Shown in pieces: positions 57,627 to 64,000 of a DNA stretch of 64,000 nucleotides (position 1 is its first letter; each line of letters opens with the position of its first letter). The DNA lies in the NCBI GenBank assembly GCA_900768135.1, contig CAAGBT010000031.1:1-64000 (forward strand), in the 5' to 3' direction. Source of the stretch: an uncultured Oscillospiraceae bacterium. Its GTDB lineage: Bacteria > Bacillota > Clostridia > Oscillospirales > Oscillospiraceae. The notes under the pieces were generated by a model, which was not told where the DNA came from, ran no database searches, and worked only from the letters and a program-made list of their open reading frames with translations. Made by a program: the position numbers and the translations under genes.

Positions 57627-58892
57627 TCACCCCTTGATCGCTTCCCAGTACTGCGCGGCGGCGCGCTCGACCTTGTTGTCGCCGTAGCGGTAGTACTGCG
57701 CGTTTTTCAACTCGTCTGGCAGATACTGCTGCTTCACCCAGTGGTTCGGGTAGGAATGCGGGTACTTGTAGTTCTGCCCCTGCGCGCCGCCGGTCGAGTC
57801 GGCGTGGACATTCTGCAGGCAGCGCGGGAAGTTGCCGCTCTTGCCCGCCTTCACATCCGCCCAGGCCGCACCGATGCCCTCGACCACGCTGTTGGACTTC
57901 GGCGCGGTGGCAAGCAGCACCGCCGCCTGCGCCAGCGGGAGCTTCGCTTCGGGCAGGCCGAGCTGCATTGCCGTATCAACGCAGGCCTTAACGATGGCGA
58001 TGGCCTGCGGATAAGCCATGCCGATATCCTCGCTCGCCGAGCAGAGCAGGCGCCTGCACGGCGTGACCAGATCGCCCGCCTCCAAAAATCTCGCAAGATA
58101 ATGCAGCGCCGCATCCGGGTCGCTGCCGCGCAGCGACTTCATGAGCGCCGATGCGCAGTCGTACATCGCGTCGCCGCCCTTATCATAGCGCATCGCGCTG
58201 CGCTGCGCTACCTGTAAAGCATCTTTACTTTTCAGCAAAAGCGCGCCGTTCGTGACGTCCGCCGCCTCGTATAAAAGCTCGCACGCACTTACAGCCTTGC
58301 GCACATCGCCGCCGCACTGCTGCGCGATCACACGCGGCACATCGTCCTCCCATGAAAGCGGCAGCTCGCTGCGCGCCTTCAGGATGCCGAGCGCGCGTTC
58401 TACGGCCGGGATCGTTTCCTGCGCGCTGACGTTTTTGAACTCAAACACCGTTGAGCGGGATAAAAGCGCGCCGTAAACGTAAAAATACGGGTTTTCCGTT
58501 GTGGATGCAATGAGCGTGATCGAGCCGTTTTCCATGAATTCGAGCAGGCTCTGCTGCTGCTTTTTGTTGAAGTACTGAATTTCATCGAGGTAGAGCAGGA
58601 TCCCGCCCGGCGCCATCATCGTGCCGACGTCGGAGATGATGCTCTTGACATCCTGCAAGCTCGCGGTCGTCGCATTCAGGCGGTACAGAGTCTTGTTCGT
58701 GCGGTTGGCGATGATGTTGGCAATGGTCGTCTTCCCTGTACCGCTCGGGCCGTAGAAGATCATATTTGCGCTCGAGCCGGATTCGATGAGCCGGCGCAGC
58801 AGCGCACCCTTTCCAAGCAGGTGCTTCTGCCCCACCACCTCATCGAGCGTCAGCGGGCGGATCTCATCCGCCAGAGGTCTTTTATCACTCAT
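57627..58892 (-). CDS. rarA: Replication-associated recombination ATPase RarA (MgsA)
   Basis: AAA+ ATPase acting at stalled or gapped replication forks, related to clamp-loader ATPases. The 421-aa protein has PLADEIRPLTLDEVVGQKHL, Walker A IFYGPSGTGKTTIANIIANR (about residues 46-65), Walker B ILLYLDEIQYFNKKQQQSLL, sensor TLIASTTENPYF, and the C-terminal tetramerisation part NFPRCLQNVHAD / YKYPHSYPNHWVKQQYLP. It starts one base after the LURP-one-like gene. Confidence 0.95.
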   Translation of the reverse strand: MSDKRPLADEIRPLTLDEVVGQKHLLGKGALLRRLIESGSSANMIFYGPSGTGKTTIANIIANRTNKTLYRLNATTASLQDVKSIISDVGTMMAPGGILLYLDEIQYFNKKQQQSLLEFMENGSITLIASTTENPYFYVYGALLSRSTVFEFKNVSAQETIPAVERALGILKARSELPLSWEDDVPRVIAQQCGGDVRKAVSACELLYEAADVTNGALLLKSKDALQVAQRSAMRYDKGGDAMYDCASALMKSLRGSDPDAALHYLARFLEAGDLVTPCRRLLCSASEDIGMAYPQAIAIVKACVDTAMQLGLPEAKLPLAQAAVLLATAPKSNSVVEGIGAAWADVKAGKSGNFPRCLQNVHADSTGGAQGQNYKYPHSYPNHWVKQQYLPDELKNAQYYRYGDNKVERAAAQYWEAIKG

Positions 58893-58893
58893 A

Positions 58894-59367
58894 TCAGTTG
58901 TTCCTGCTGCATTTCTCCGCGTCGATCGCCAGCACGACCATCAGCGCGCCCAGCGCATCCTGCGGGTCGGTAATATCGATGACGTAGGTGTCCGTCCAGC
59001 GAAAAAGCTCCTTCGTGATCGTTGCGATGCAGCCGCGCGAGGCGCTGTCGATCGTGTAATCCCACTCCATGAAGCTGCCGTTCACCTCCCAGTCGCTGCA
59101 TTCGAGCGTAAAGCGCGGGGTAAAAAACGTGAACTCCTTGCAGATGCAGCCGTAGTACTGCCCGCCGATGTACAGCTCGAACTTGGGCAAAAACGTCAGC
59201 ACGCGCTGCTGCACCGTGCCGATATGCTCGCCGGCTGCGTTGAGAATATGCAGGCAGTGTCCCCATGCAAGTTTGCCCTCTACCGTGAAGACGGTATTGC
59301 CGTTCTCATCGTAGATATCGTAGCTGTCGAACCACGAGAAAAGGCGCTGCTTGAATAAAAGGCGCAT
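58894..59367 (-). CDS. LURP-one-related family protein
   Basis: A 157-aa soluble protein with the tubby-like/LURP-one fold pattern: MRLLFKQRLFSWFDSYDIYD, VEGKLAWGHCLHILNAAGEH, IGTVQQRVLTFLPKFELYIG and a C-terminal DYTIDSASRGCIATITKELF. YxjI of B. subtilis is a relative. Function unknown, possibly phospholipid- or membrane-linked. ATG 59367 follows AAGGAGG. First gene of the operon with rarA, DUF951 and the 29-aa peptide. Confidence 0.85.
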   Translation of the reverse strand: MRLLFKQRLFSWFDSYDIYDENGNTVFTVEGKLAWGHCLHILNAAGEHIGTVQQRVLTFLPKFELYIGGQYYGCICKEFTFFTPRFTLECSDWEVNGSFMEWDYTIDSASRGCIATITKELFRWTDTYVIDITDPQDALGALMVVLAIDAEKCSRNN

Positions 59368-59501
59368 CGCACAAGCCTCCTTTTTCACAGATGGAATGAT
59401 TATAGCACGTTTTTTCTCCGCTGCACAGACTTTTTCTGTCGATTTTTTCGCCGTTCCGTGATATACTGTCGATAATTCCGATCCTTGCAGGAGGTGCTGC
59501 C

Positions 59502-60140
59502 ATGAAATCTCAAGCTGCCGTCCGCCGTATCGTGGAGGAGCTGAAGGTCCTCTACCCCGATGCGCGCTGCTCGCTTACCTATGAAAAGGATTACGAGCTG
59601 CTTTTTGCAGTGCGTCTTTCCGCCCAGTGTACTGATGCGCGCGTGAACACGGTCACGCCGTCCCTCTTCCGGCGCTTTCCCACCCTCGAAGCCTTCGCCG
59701 CCGCCAGCTACGAAGAGGTCGGCGAGGCCATCCGTTCCTGCGGGTTCTACAACACAAAGTCGAAAGATCTTGTCGAATGCGCAAAAATCCTGCTGGAAAA
59801 ATACGGCGGCAGGGTCCCCGGCACGATGGAGGAGCTTACCTCTCTCCCCGGCATCGGCCGCAAGACGGCGAACCTCATCCTCGGCGATATTTACGGCCAG
59901 CCCGCCTACGTCTGCGACACGCACTGCATCCGCATCACAGGCCGCTTGGGCCTCACCGACGGCAGCAGGGACCCGATGAGCGTGGAAAAGCAGCTGCGTC
60001 AGGTCCTTCCGCCGGAGGAATCGAGCGATTTCTGCCACCGCATGGTACTCTTCGGGCGGGACATCTGCACCGCCCGCAAGGCAAACTGCGAAGCCTGCCC
60101 GCTCAAAAAGGACTGCAACTACGGAACTACGCAGGAATAG
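59502..60140 (+). CDS. nth: Endonuclease III (DNA glycosylase/AP lyase)
   Basis: Base-excision repair enzyme removing oxidised pyrimidines. The 212-aa protein has the helix-hairpin-helix LPGIGRKTANLILG (catalytic Lys in GRK), the catalytic Asp in VCDTHCIRIT, and the four-cysteine [4Fe-4S] loop CTARKANCEACPLKKDC (C-x6-C-x2-C-x5-C). RBS GCAGGAGG precedes ATG. It ends at a perfect terminator. Confidence 0.96.
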   Translation: MKSQAAVRRIVEELKVLYPDARCSLTYEKDYELLFAVRLSAQCTDARVNTVTPSLFRRFPTLEAFAAASYEEVGEAIRSCGFYNTKSKDLVECAKILLEKYGGRVPGTMEELTSLPGIGRKTANLILGDIYGQPAYVCDTHCIRITGRLGLTDGSRDPMSVEKQLRQVLPPEESSDFCHRMVLFGRDICTARKANCEACPLKKDCNYGTTQE

Positions 60141-60155
60141 TCTCCATTTACAAAA

Positions 60156-60193
60156 AGAGCGTCCGTATGCCTAAGGCATACGGACGCTCTTTC
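60156..60193 (+). terminator. nth terminator
   Basis: AGAGCGTCCGTATGCC / GGCATACGGACGCTCT 16-bp stem with a TAA loop, TTT following and A5 preceding, 15 nt after the stop. Confidence 0.88.
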
Positions 60194-60347
60194 CGTCGTC
60201 CTTTTCGCCGTGGAGCCGGAGCCGCGCCGGCGGACGGATCTCTTTCGCATCCTCTGCAAATTTTTAAAAAAGGGACGTGCGTCTGAACACAACTTTCCCC
60301 CTCGCAGTCATATACTGATAAGGAACTTCAGCTTCGGAGGGATGACT

Positions 60348-60605
60348 ATGGATGCAAAAACCGTTGGGATCATTGAAAAATTCAAAAAAAATCAGGATCT
60401 GGCGCAAAAGATCATGTCCGGCAGCGATGGCCAGCAGCTCATGCAGCTGCTCACCGCGCAAGACGGCGGCGCGGCGCTCAACCGCGCGGCGCAGAACGCT
60501 GCGGCGGGCAACACCAGGGAGCTGGCCGCGATGCTCTCAAGCCTCATGAAGAACCCCGAGGGCATGGCGATCATGAACCGCATCAACGACAGCGCGAAAA
60601 AATAA
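60348..60605 (+). CDS. Hypothetical protein, first of a three-gene cluster
   Basis: An 85-aa, mostly helical soluble protein (IIEKFKKNQDLAQKIMSGSD, then LNRAAQNAAAGNTRELAAML, ending PEGMAIMNRINDSAKK). No family recognised; similar small proteins occur near nth in other Clostridia. The ATG at 60348 is about 6 nt from GGAGGG; an ATG 6 nt upstream abuts it. The next gene follows after 21 nt and shares the pattern of Asp/Met-rich helices, suggesting they act together. Confidence 0.7.
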   Translation: MDAKTVGIIEKFKKNQDLAQKIMSGSDGQQLMQLLTAQDGGAALNRAAQNAAAGNTRELAAMLSSLMKNPEGMAIMNRINDSAKK

Positions 60606-60626
60606 AGACTGCGGGAGGGCGTCACG

Positions 60627-61028
60627 ATGAGCGAGTGGGAGGAAAAACTGAATACTCTGCTCTCCGATCCGGACGCCATGGCGCAGGTAATGAGTATGGC
60701 GCAGAATCTGTCGCAGCAGCTGGGCGCAAAAGACGGCGATCCTGCGGCGCCCGGCGGAGACGCTGCGGACTCCGGCGCGTCCGATCCCGGAAGCAGCGCG
60801 CCGCCCGATCTTTCCTCGCTGCTTGGCAGCCTTGATCCTGCGGCGATCCGAAAGCTGACGCCTCTGCTCTCGCAGCTGAACCGCCCGGAAAGCGGCGAGA
60901 CCGCCGCTTTTCTGCGCGCAATGCGCCCGTTCCTCAAGCCGGAGCGGCAGGAAAAGATTGACCGCGCCGCACAGCTGGCGCGGCTGATCCACCTTGCCAA
61001 AACATTTCTTCTGAGCGGGGAGGGATGA
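60627..61028 (+). CDS. Hypothetical protein, second of a three-gene cluster
   Basis: A 133-aa protein: an N-terminal helix (EEKLNTLLSDPDAMAQVMSM) resembling the first cluster protein, a Gly/Ala/Asp/Ser/Pro-rich linker (about residues 34-60), then a helical C-terminal half (LDPAAIRKLTPLLSQLNRPE, MRPFLKPERQEKIDRAAQLA). Ends with a short hydrophobic stretch. No family recognised. The stop is 3 nt before the third gene, so the three are translationally linked. Confidence 0.7.
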   Translation: MSEWEEKLNTLLSDPDAMAQVMSMAQNLSQQLGAKDGDPAAPGGDAADSGASDPGSSAPPDLSSLLGSLDPAAIRKLTPLLSQLNRPESGETAAFLRAMRPFLKPERQEKIDRAAQLARLIHLAKTFLLSGEG

Positions 61029-61031
61029 GAA

Positions 61032-61331
61032 ATGTACAATCGTTATCTGCGCAGCGACGAGGGCGTTTACACGCGCATCCCCATGCCCGACCCGCCGCCG
61101 GACCCCCCGCGCAATCCCGGACGCACGCCGCCGAAACCGCCTCCGCCGGAGTCATCCCCTCCCCGGCCAGACAAGGACGCTTCGCAGTTTTTTTCGCGTC
61201 TGCTCGACAAGCTGCCCCTCAGGGGCGTGGATACCGGCGATATCCTGCTGCTGCTCATTCTCTTCTTTCTCTTCGAGGAGAAGGCGGACGACGAGCTGCT
61301 GATCGCGCTGGGACTGCTGCTCATCCTTTAG
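61032..61331 (+). CDS. Hypothetical proline-rich protein with hydrophobic C-terminus
   Basis: A 99-aa protein: residues ~17-45 are proline-rich (MPDPPPDPPRNPGRTPPKPP), then FFSRLLDKLPLRGVDTGD, then two short hydrophobic runs split by an acidic turn (ILLLLILFFLFEEKADDELL and IALGLLLIL). This LLLLxxFLFEExxDDELL pattern recurs in small clostridial membrane proteins of unknown role. It ends the cluster before a strong hairpin. Confidence 0.7.
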   Translation: MYNRYLRSDEGVYTRIPMPDPPPDPPRNPGRTPPKPPPPESSPPRPDKDASQFFSRLLDKLPLRGVDTGDILLLLILFFLFEEKADDELLIALGLLLIL

Positions 61332-61401
61332 CGCGCAGAAAACTCTTCCGCAGCGGCGGCAGAACGTATGTAATGCCGGTATCAGCTGAGCAGACATAGA
61401 C

Positions 61402-61440
61402 AAATCCTCCGTATGACGCCGGTCATACGGAGGATTTTGC
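61402..61440. terminator. Bidirectional terminator
   Basis: AATCCTCCGTATGAC / GTCATACGGAGGATT stem with A3/T4 flanks between the converging three-gene cluster and the 256-aa hypothetical gene. Confidence 0.88.
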
Positions 61441-61495
61441 TGTTTTATGGATGCACCGCCATCGCCTTATAAGGGGGATTTCTTTGCCGTATTGT

Positions 61496-62266
61496 TCAGT
61501 CTGCCGTATCTGCCGCGCCGCTCTCACGGAGAACGGTCCCGTCCGGCAGCGTAAACGCATCTGCGGAGACGGTCCCCGTCTCCACTGTCATCCCCGCCAT
61601 ACGGTAAACGACCGTTTCCCCGTTCAGCTTTTCCGATGCGCACAGAAGCCCATCGCTCACACTGACCCAATAGCGTTCGATATAGCCGCTCTCATCGGCA
61701 GCCGTTTCTACAAAAATACAGTCCTCTGCATCCAGCAGGCGGTAATCTGCCCGCGCGACGCGCGCGGCGTCCATGTGCAGGATATCCTCATAGGTCGGGA
61801 TGCTCTGCTCCTCGTCGGCGCTGAAGGGCGCGGCGCTCTGATAATACCGCTTACCACTGCCGTACCAGAGCCATATCGTATCGCCGTTCATGATGGTGTG
61901 GCTCAATTCGCCGCCGCTGCGTTCGGTGTCCACGCGCATCCACGCGCCATCCACGGAAACCGTACTGCGGTCCACGCCGCTGCCTCCATCATAGTAACGC
62001 TCAATAGTGATTGAGCGCGTATACTGCGCGGGGCGTTCCAGCGTGCCGATCACGCTCTGCACGGTGTCCGGGCGAACGGCAACGCGCTCTGTGCTGCCAT
62101 CGTTGAGTGCAGCGTCGTTCTCGCCGCTGCCGTTCGCTTCCTGCGGCAGAACGATACTCGCCGGCCGATGCAGCATCCCGCGCACAAGAAAGAACACAAC
62201 GAGCAGAACGAGCGCGGCGCAGGCGGCGCCGATCGGCGTCAGTTTCTGCTTTCTCATTCCGTTCAT
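61496..62266 (-). CDS. Membrane-anchored hypothetical protein
   Basis: A 256-aa protein with one N-terminal TM helix (IGAACAALVLLVVFFLVRGM, about residues 12-31) and a beta-rich extracytoplasmic part (TRSITIERYYDGGSGVDRST, MNGDTIWLWYGSGKRYYQSA, GLLCASEKLNGETVVYRMAG). The repeat of modelled strands recalls LolA/outer-membrane-lipoprotein-sorting-like folds in Gram-positives, but this is not certain. It is the last gene of the wecA-wecB run (18-nt gap after wecB), so a cell-envelope role is plausible. Confidence 0.7.
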   Translation of the reverse strand: MNGMRKQKLTPIGAACAALVLLVVFFLVRGMLHRPASIVLPQEANGSGENDAALNDGSTERVAVRPDTVQSVIGTLERPAQYTRSITIERYYDGGSGVDRSTVSVDGAWMRVDTERSGGELSHTIMNGDTIWLWYGSGKRYYQSAAPFSADEEQSIPTYEDILHMDAARVARADYRLLDAEDCIFVETAADESGYIERYWVSVSDGLLCASEKLNGETVVYRMAGMTVETGTVSADAFTLPDGTVLRESGAADTAD

Positions 62267-62284
62267 CGCTCCTTTCCGCTGCGC

Positions 62285-63430
62285 TCAGGCGTTGAAATCG
62301 TCCGGCCGTTCCGCCCTGCGCCCAAAATGCCAGAGGATCGCATCGGCGATGCGCGCGCAGGCGCGGCCGTCGCCGTATGGATTTACGGCGTGAGCCATCG
62401 CATCATAGGCTTCTCTGCTGCGCAGCAGCTCGCTGCCCATGCGCAGCACATCGTCATACTCCACGCCGCAGAGCTTTACCGTTCCGGCAGCGACCGCTTC
62501 GGGCCGCTCTGTCTCCCTGCGCATCACCAGCACGGGCTTGCCGAGCGCAGGAGCTTCCTCCTGAAGCCCGCCGCTGTCGGTCATCACCATGTAGCAGCGC
62601 GCCATCAGGTTGTGCATTTCATCCGCGCTCAGCGGATCGATCAGGTGTACGCGCGGCGTACCGGCAAGGAACTTCTGCGCGTTCTCGCGCACCACGGGAC
62701 TGAGATGGACGGGATAGACCAGCTCGCAGTCTTCGTTCCGCAGCGCAATATCGCGCAGCGCCGTCATAATGTTCTCCATGGGCTTGCCATAGTTCTCGCG
62801 GCGGTGGCAGGTCACCAGCACCACCTTGCGGGAATAGTCCAGCCGGTTGAGAAGTTCTGTTGTAAAGTGATATTCCTTGCGCACCGTTGTTTTCAAGGCA
62901 TCGATCACGGTATTTCCCGTAATAAAGAGGCCGTCGCTCACGCCCTCTCTGCGCAGGTTTTCGCAGTTGCTCTTCGTCGGGCAGAAATAGAGGTCGGCGA
63001 TCGCCGTAACGAGCTTTCGGTTCATCTCCTCGGGAAACGGAGAGTATTTGTCGTAGGTGCGAAGCCCTGCCTCCACATGACCGACCGGCACCTTGTGGTA
63101 AAACGCCGAAAGCGCTCCGGCAAAGGTCGTACTCGTGTCGCCGTGGACCAGGATCATATCGGGCTTTAGCTGTTCGATCGCATTGTCCATTCCAAGCAGG
63201 CACTTGCTTGTGATGGTGGAAAGCGTCTGCCGCGGGGTCATGATGTCGAGGTCGCAGTCGGCCTTGAGGCCGAACACCTGCATCACGCTGTCAAGCATCT
63301 CGCGGTGCTGCGCCGTTACGCAGCAAAGGCTTTCGATCTCCTCGCGCGCGGCAAGCTCCTTCACCAGCGGCGCCATCTTGATTGCCTCAGGCCGCGTGCC
63401 GAACACGCTCATAATACGCAGTTTTTCCAT
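62285..63430 (-). CDS. wecB: UDP-N-acetylglucosamine 2-epimerase (non-hydrolysing)
   Basis: Interconverts UDP-GlcNAc and UDP-ManNAc for wall-polymer linkage units. The 381-aa protein has RIMSVFGTRPEAIKMAPLVK at the start, TAQHREMLDSVMQVFGL, MILVHGDTSTTFAGALSAFY, VGHVEAGLRTYDKYSPFPEE, VLVTCHRRENYGKPM and MTDSGGLQEEAPALGKPVLV, all hallmark motifs. ATG 63430 is preferred because AGGGG lies 8 nt upstream; an in-frame ATG at 63439 is the alternative. With the WecG/TagA-type gene at 16.6 kb it could form the ManNAc branch. Confidence 0.95.
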   Translation of the reverse strand: MEKLRIMSVFGTRPEAIKMAPLVKELAAREEIESLCCVTAQHREMLDSVMQVFGLKADCDLDIMTPRQTLSTITSKCLLGMDNAIEQLKPDMILVHGDTSTTFAGALSAFYHKVPVGHVEAGLRTYDKYSPFPEEMNRKLVTAIADLYFCPTKSNCENLRREGVSDGLFITGNTVIDALKTTVRKEYHFTTELLNRLDYSRKVVLVTCHRRENYGKPMENIMTALRDIALRNEDCELVYPVHLSPVVRENAQKFLAGTPRVHLIDPLSADEMHNLMARCYMVMTDSGGLQEEAPALGKPVLVMRRETERPEAVAAGTVKLCGVEYDDVLRMGSELLRSREAYDAMAHAVNPYGDGRACARIADAILWHFGRRAERPDDFNA

Positions 63431-63431
63431 A

Positions 63432-64000
63432 TCAGGCATCCCCTTTTCCCTCTTTGTCCGGCTCTGCATTTTCTTTTCCGGCAGGGTCTCCGGAACCCCC
63501 ACCCGCCATTTCCGCGCTCTGCTCCGGCGCAGCCTTGTCTGCCTGCGCCGCCCTGTCGATATCGCGGCGGAAGATCACGCGCGAGGCAAGAAACGCCGCC
63601 ACTGCCAGCGCCATCAGCAGCAGCATCGCCTTCACCGCGCCGCTTGAGGTCAGCACCACGGCGGAAAGCCCCAGAATGCTGCTGATGACATACAGCGCTG
63701 CGACAGCCTGCTTCTGATTCAGGCCCATGTCGATAAGCCTGTGGTGGATGTGGCCGCGGTCGGGCGCCATGGGGTTCTGCCCGTGGGCAAGCCTGCGGAT
63801 AATGGCAAAGAGCGTGTCGAACATCGGCAGGCCCAGGATCAGGAACGGCACCGCAAACGACACAATGGCGTAATACTTGAACAGCCCCTGGATGGAGATC
63901 GTAGCAAGGATATATCCCAGAAAGGTAGATCCGGTATCCCCCATAAACATCTTGGCCGGGTTCCTGTTATACGGCATGAATCCAAGGCACGCACCCACGA
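63432..64000 (-). CDS. WecA/TagO-type undecaprenyl-phosphate sugar-1-P transferase (5' part outside window)
   Basis: C-terminal ~190 residues of an integral membrane phospho-N-acetylhexosamine transferase that starts lipid-linked wall-polymer synthesis. Visible are NPAKMFMGDTGSTFLGYIL (catalytic DTGS region) and the substrate-binding MAPDRGHIHHRLIDMG (HIHH motif), three or more TM helices, and a charged Pro/Ala/Glu-rich cytoplasmic tail (AEMAGGGSGDPAGKENAEPD). The reading frame is open to the window edge. It is directly followed by wecB (1-nt gap). Confidence 0.92.
   Translation of the reverse strand, partial: VGACLGFMPYNRNPAKMFMGDTGSTFLGYILATISIQGLFKYYAIVSFAVPFLILGLPMFDTLFAIIRRLAHGQNPMAPDRGHIHHRLIDMGLNQKQAVAALYVISSILGLSAVVLTSSGAVKAMLLLMALAVAAFLASRVIFRRDIDRAAQADKAAPEQSAEMAGGGSGDPAGKENAEPDKEGKGDA

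Noticed and set aside
59437..59473. Two TGTCGAT motifs upstream of nth, like Spo0A boxes
   Set aside because: Each differs from TGTCGAA at the last base, spacing is irregular and nth is not a known Spo0A target.

Overview
The window looks like a core-genome stretch from a GC-rich, endospore-forming anaerobe of the Clostridia (Oscillospirales/Christensenellales type). Evidence for this: a complete spoIIAA-spoIIAB-sigF operon and a spoIIGA-sigE pair, a PolC-type DNA polymerase III, T-box and TPP riboswitches, Bacillus-type LexA boxes (CGAAC-N4-GTTCG), DUF4250 and DUF951 small proteins, and molybdenum hydroxylases. No plasmid, prophage, IS element, CRISPR array, tRNA or rRNA was seen. Most genes are on the minus strand.

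Layout, left to right. 1-6.8 kb: glnS; an operon led by a small XRE regulator (xre-comEC-holA-rnmV); and three copies of a structured intergenic repeat. 6.9-11.5 kb: an operon behind a T-box leader (lipoprotein, CAT-like acyltransferase, alaS, DUF4250, HIT). 11.5-18.4 kb: two EamA exporters, a MazG-like protein, a U32 peptidase, mltG, a 47-residue cysteine-rich microprotein, tmk and a TagA-type glycosyltransferase. 18.4-23.4 kb: pcrA and, divergently, a cassette with three LexA boxes coding for a 40-residue membrane peptide, a TIGR03916-type radical SAM protein and a TIGR03915/DUF4130-type protein. 23.3-25.4 kb: spoIIA operon and a NUDIX protein. 25.5-32.3 kb: GNAT, Fe-S aldo/keto reductase, valS with its own T-box, sigE and spoIIGA. 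32.3-42.6 kb: the pyrH-frr-uppS-cdsA-dxr-rseP-ispG-polC envelope/isoprenoid/replication run. 42.8-51.7 kb: a CMP-kinase-like protein and two xanthine dehydrogenase-type molybdoenzymes with a MocA-like cytidylyltransferase and an asparaginase. 51.7-57.3 kb: TPP riboswitch plus thiT, DUF2974 hydrolase-fold protein, CCA-adding enzyme, murC, ProX-type deacylase. 57.3-64 kb: a 29-residue peptide, DUF951, rarA, a LURP-one-like protein, nth, three linked genes of unknown function, a membrane-anchored unknown, wecB and a truncated wecA/tagO-type gene.

The items most worth a second look are the SOS cassette with its leading microprotein; the two T-box operons, in which unrelated genes sit between the tRNA sensor and the synthetase; the three-hairpin dispersed repeat whose stems differ in sequence but keep pairing; the XRE regulator coupled to comEC; and a perfect 14-bp inverted repeat over the -10 box of the CMP-kinase-like gene. 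All product names rest on motif recognition by eye; no database search was run.
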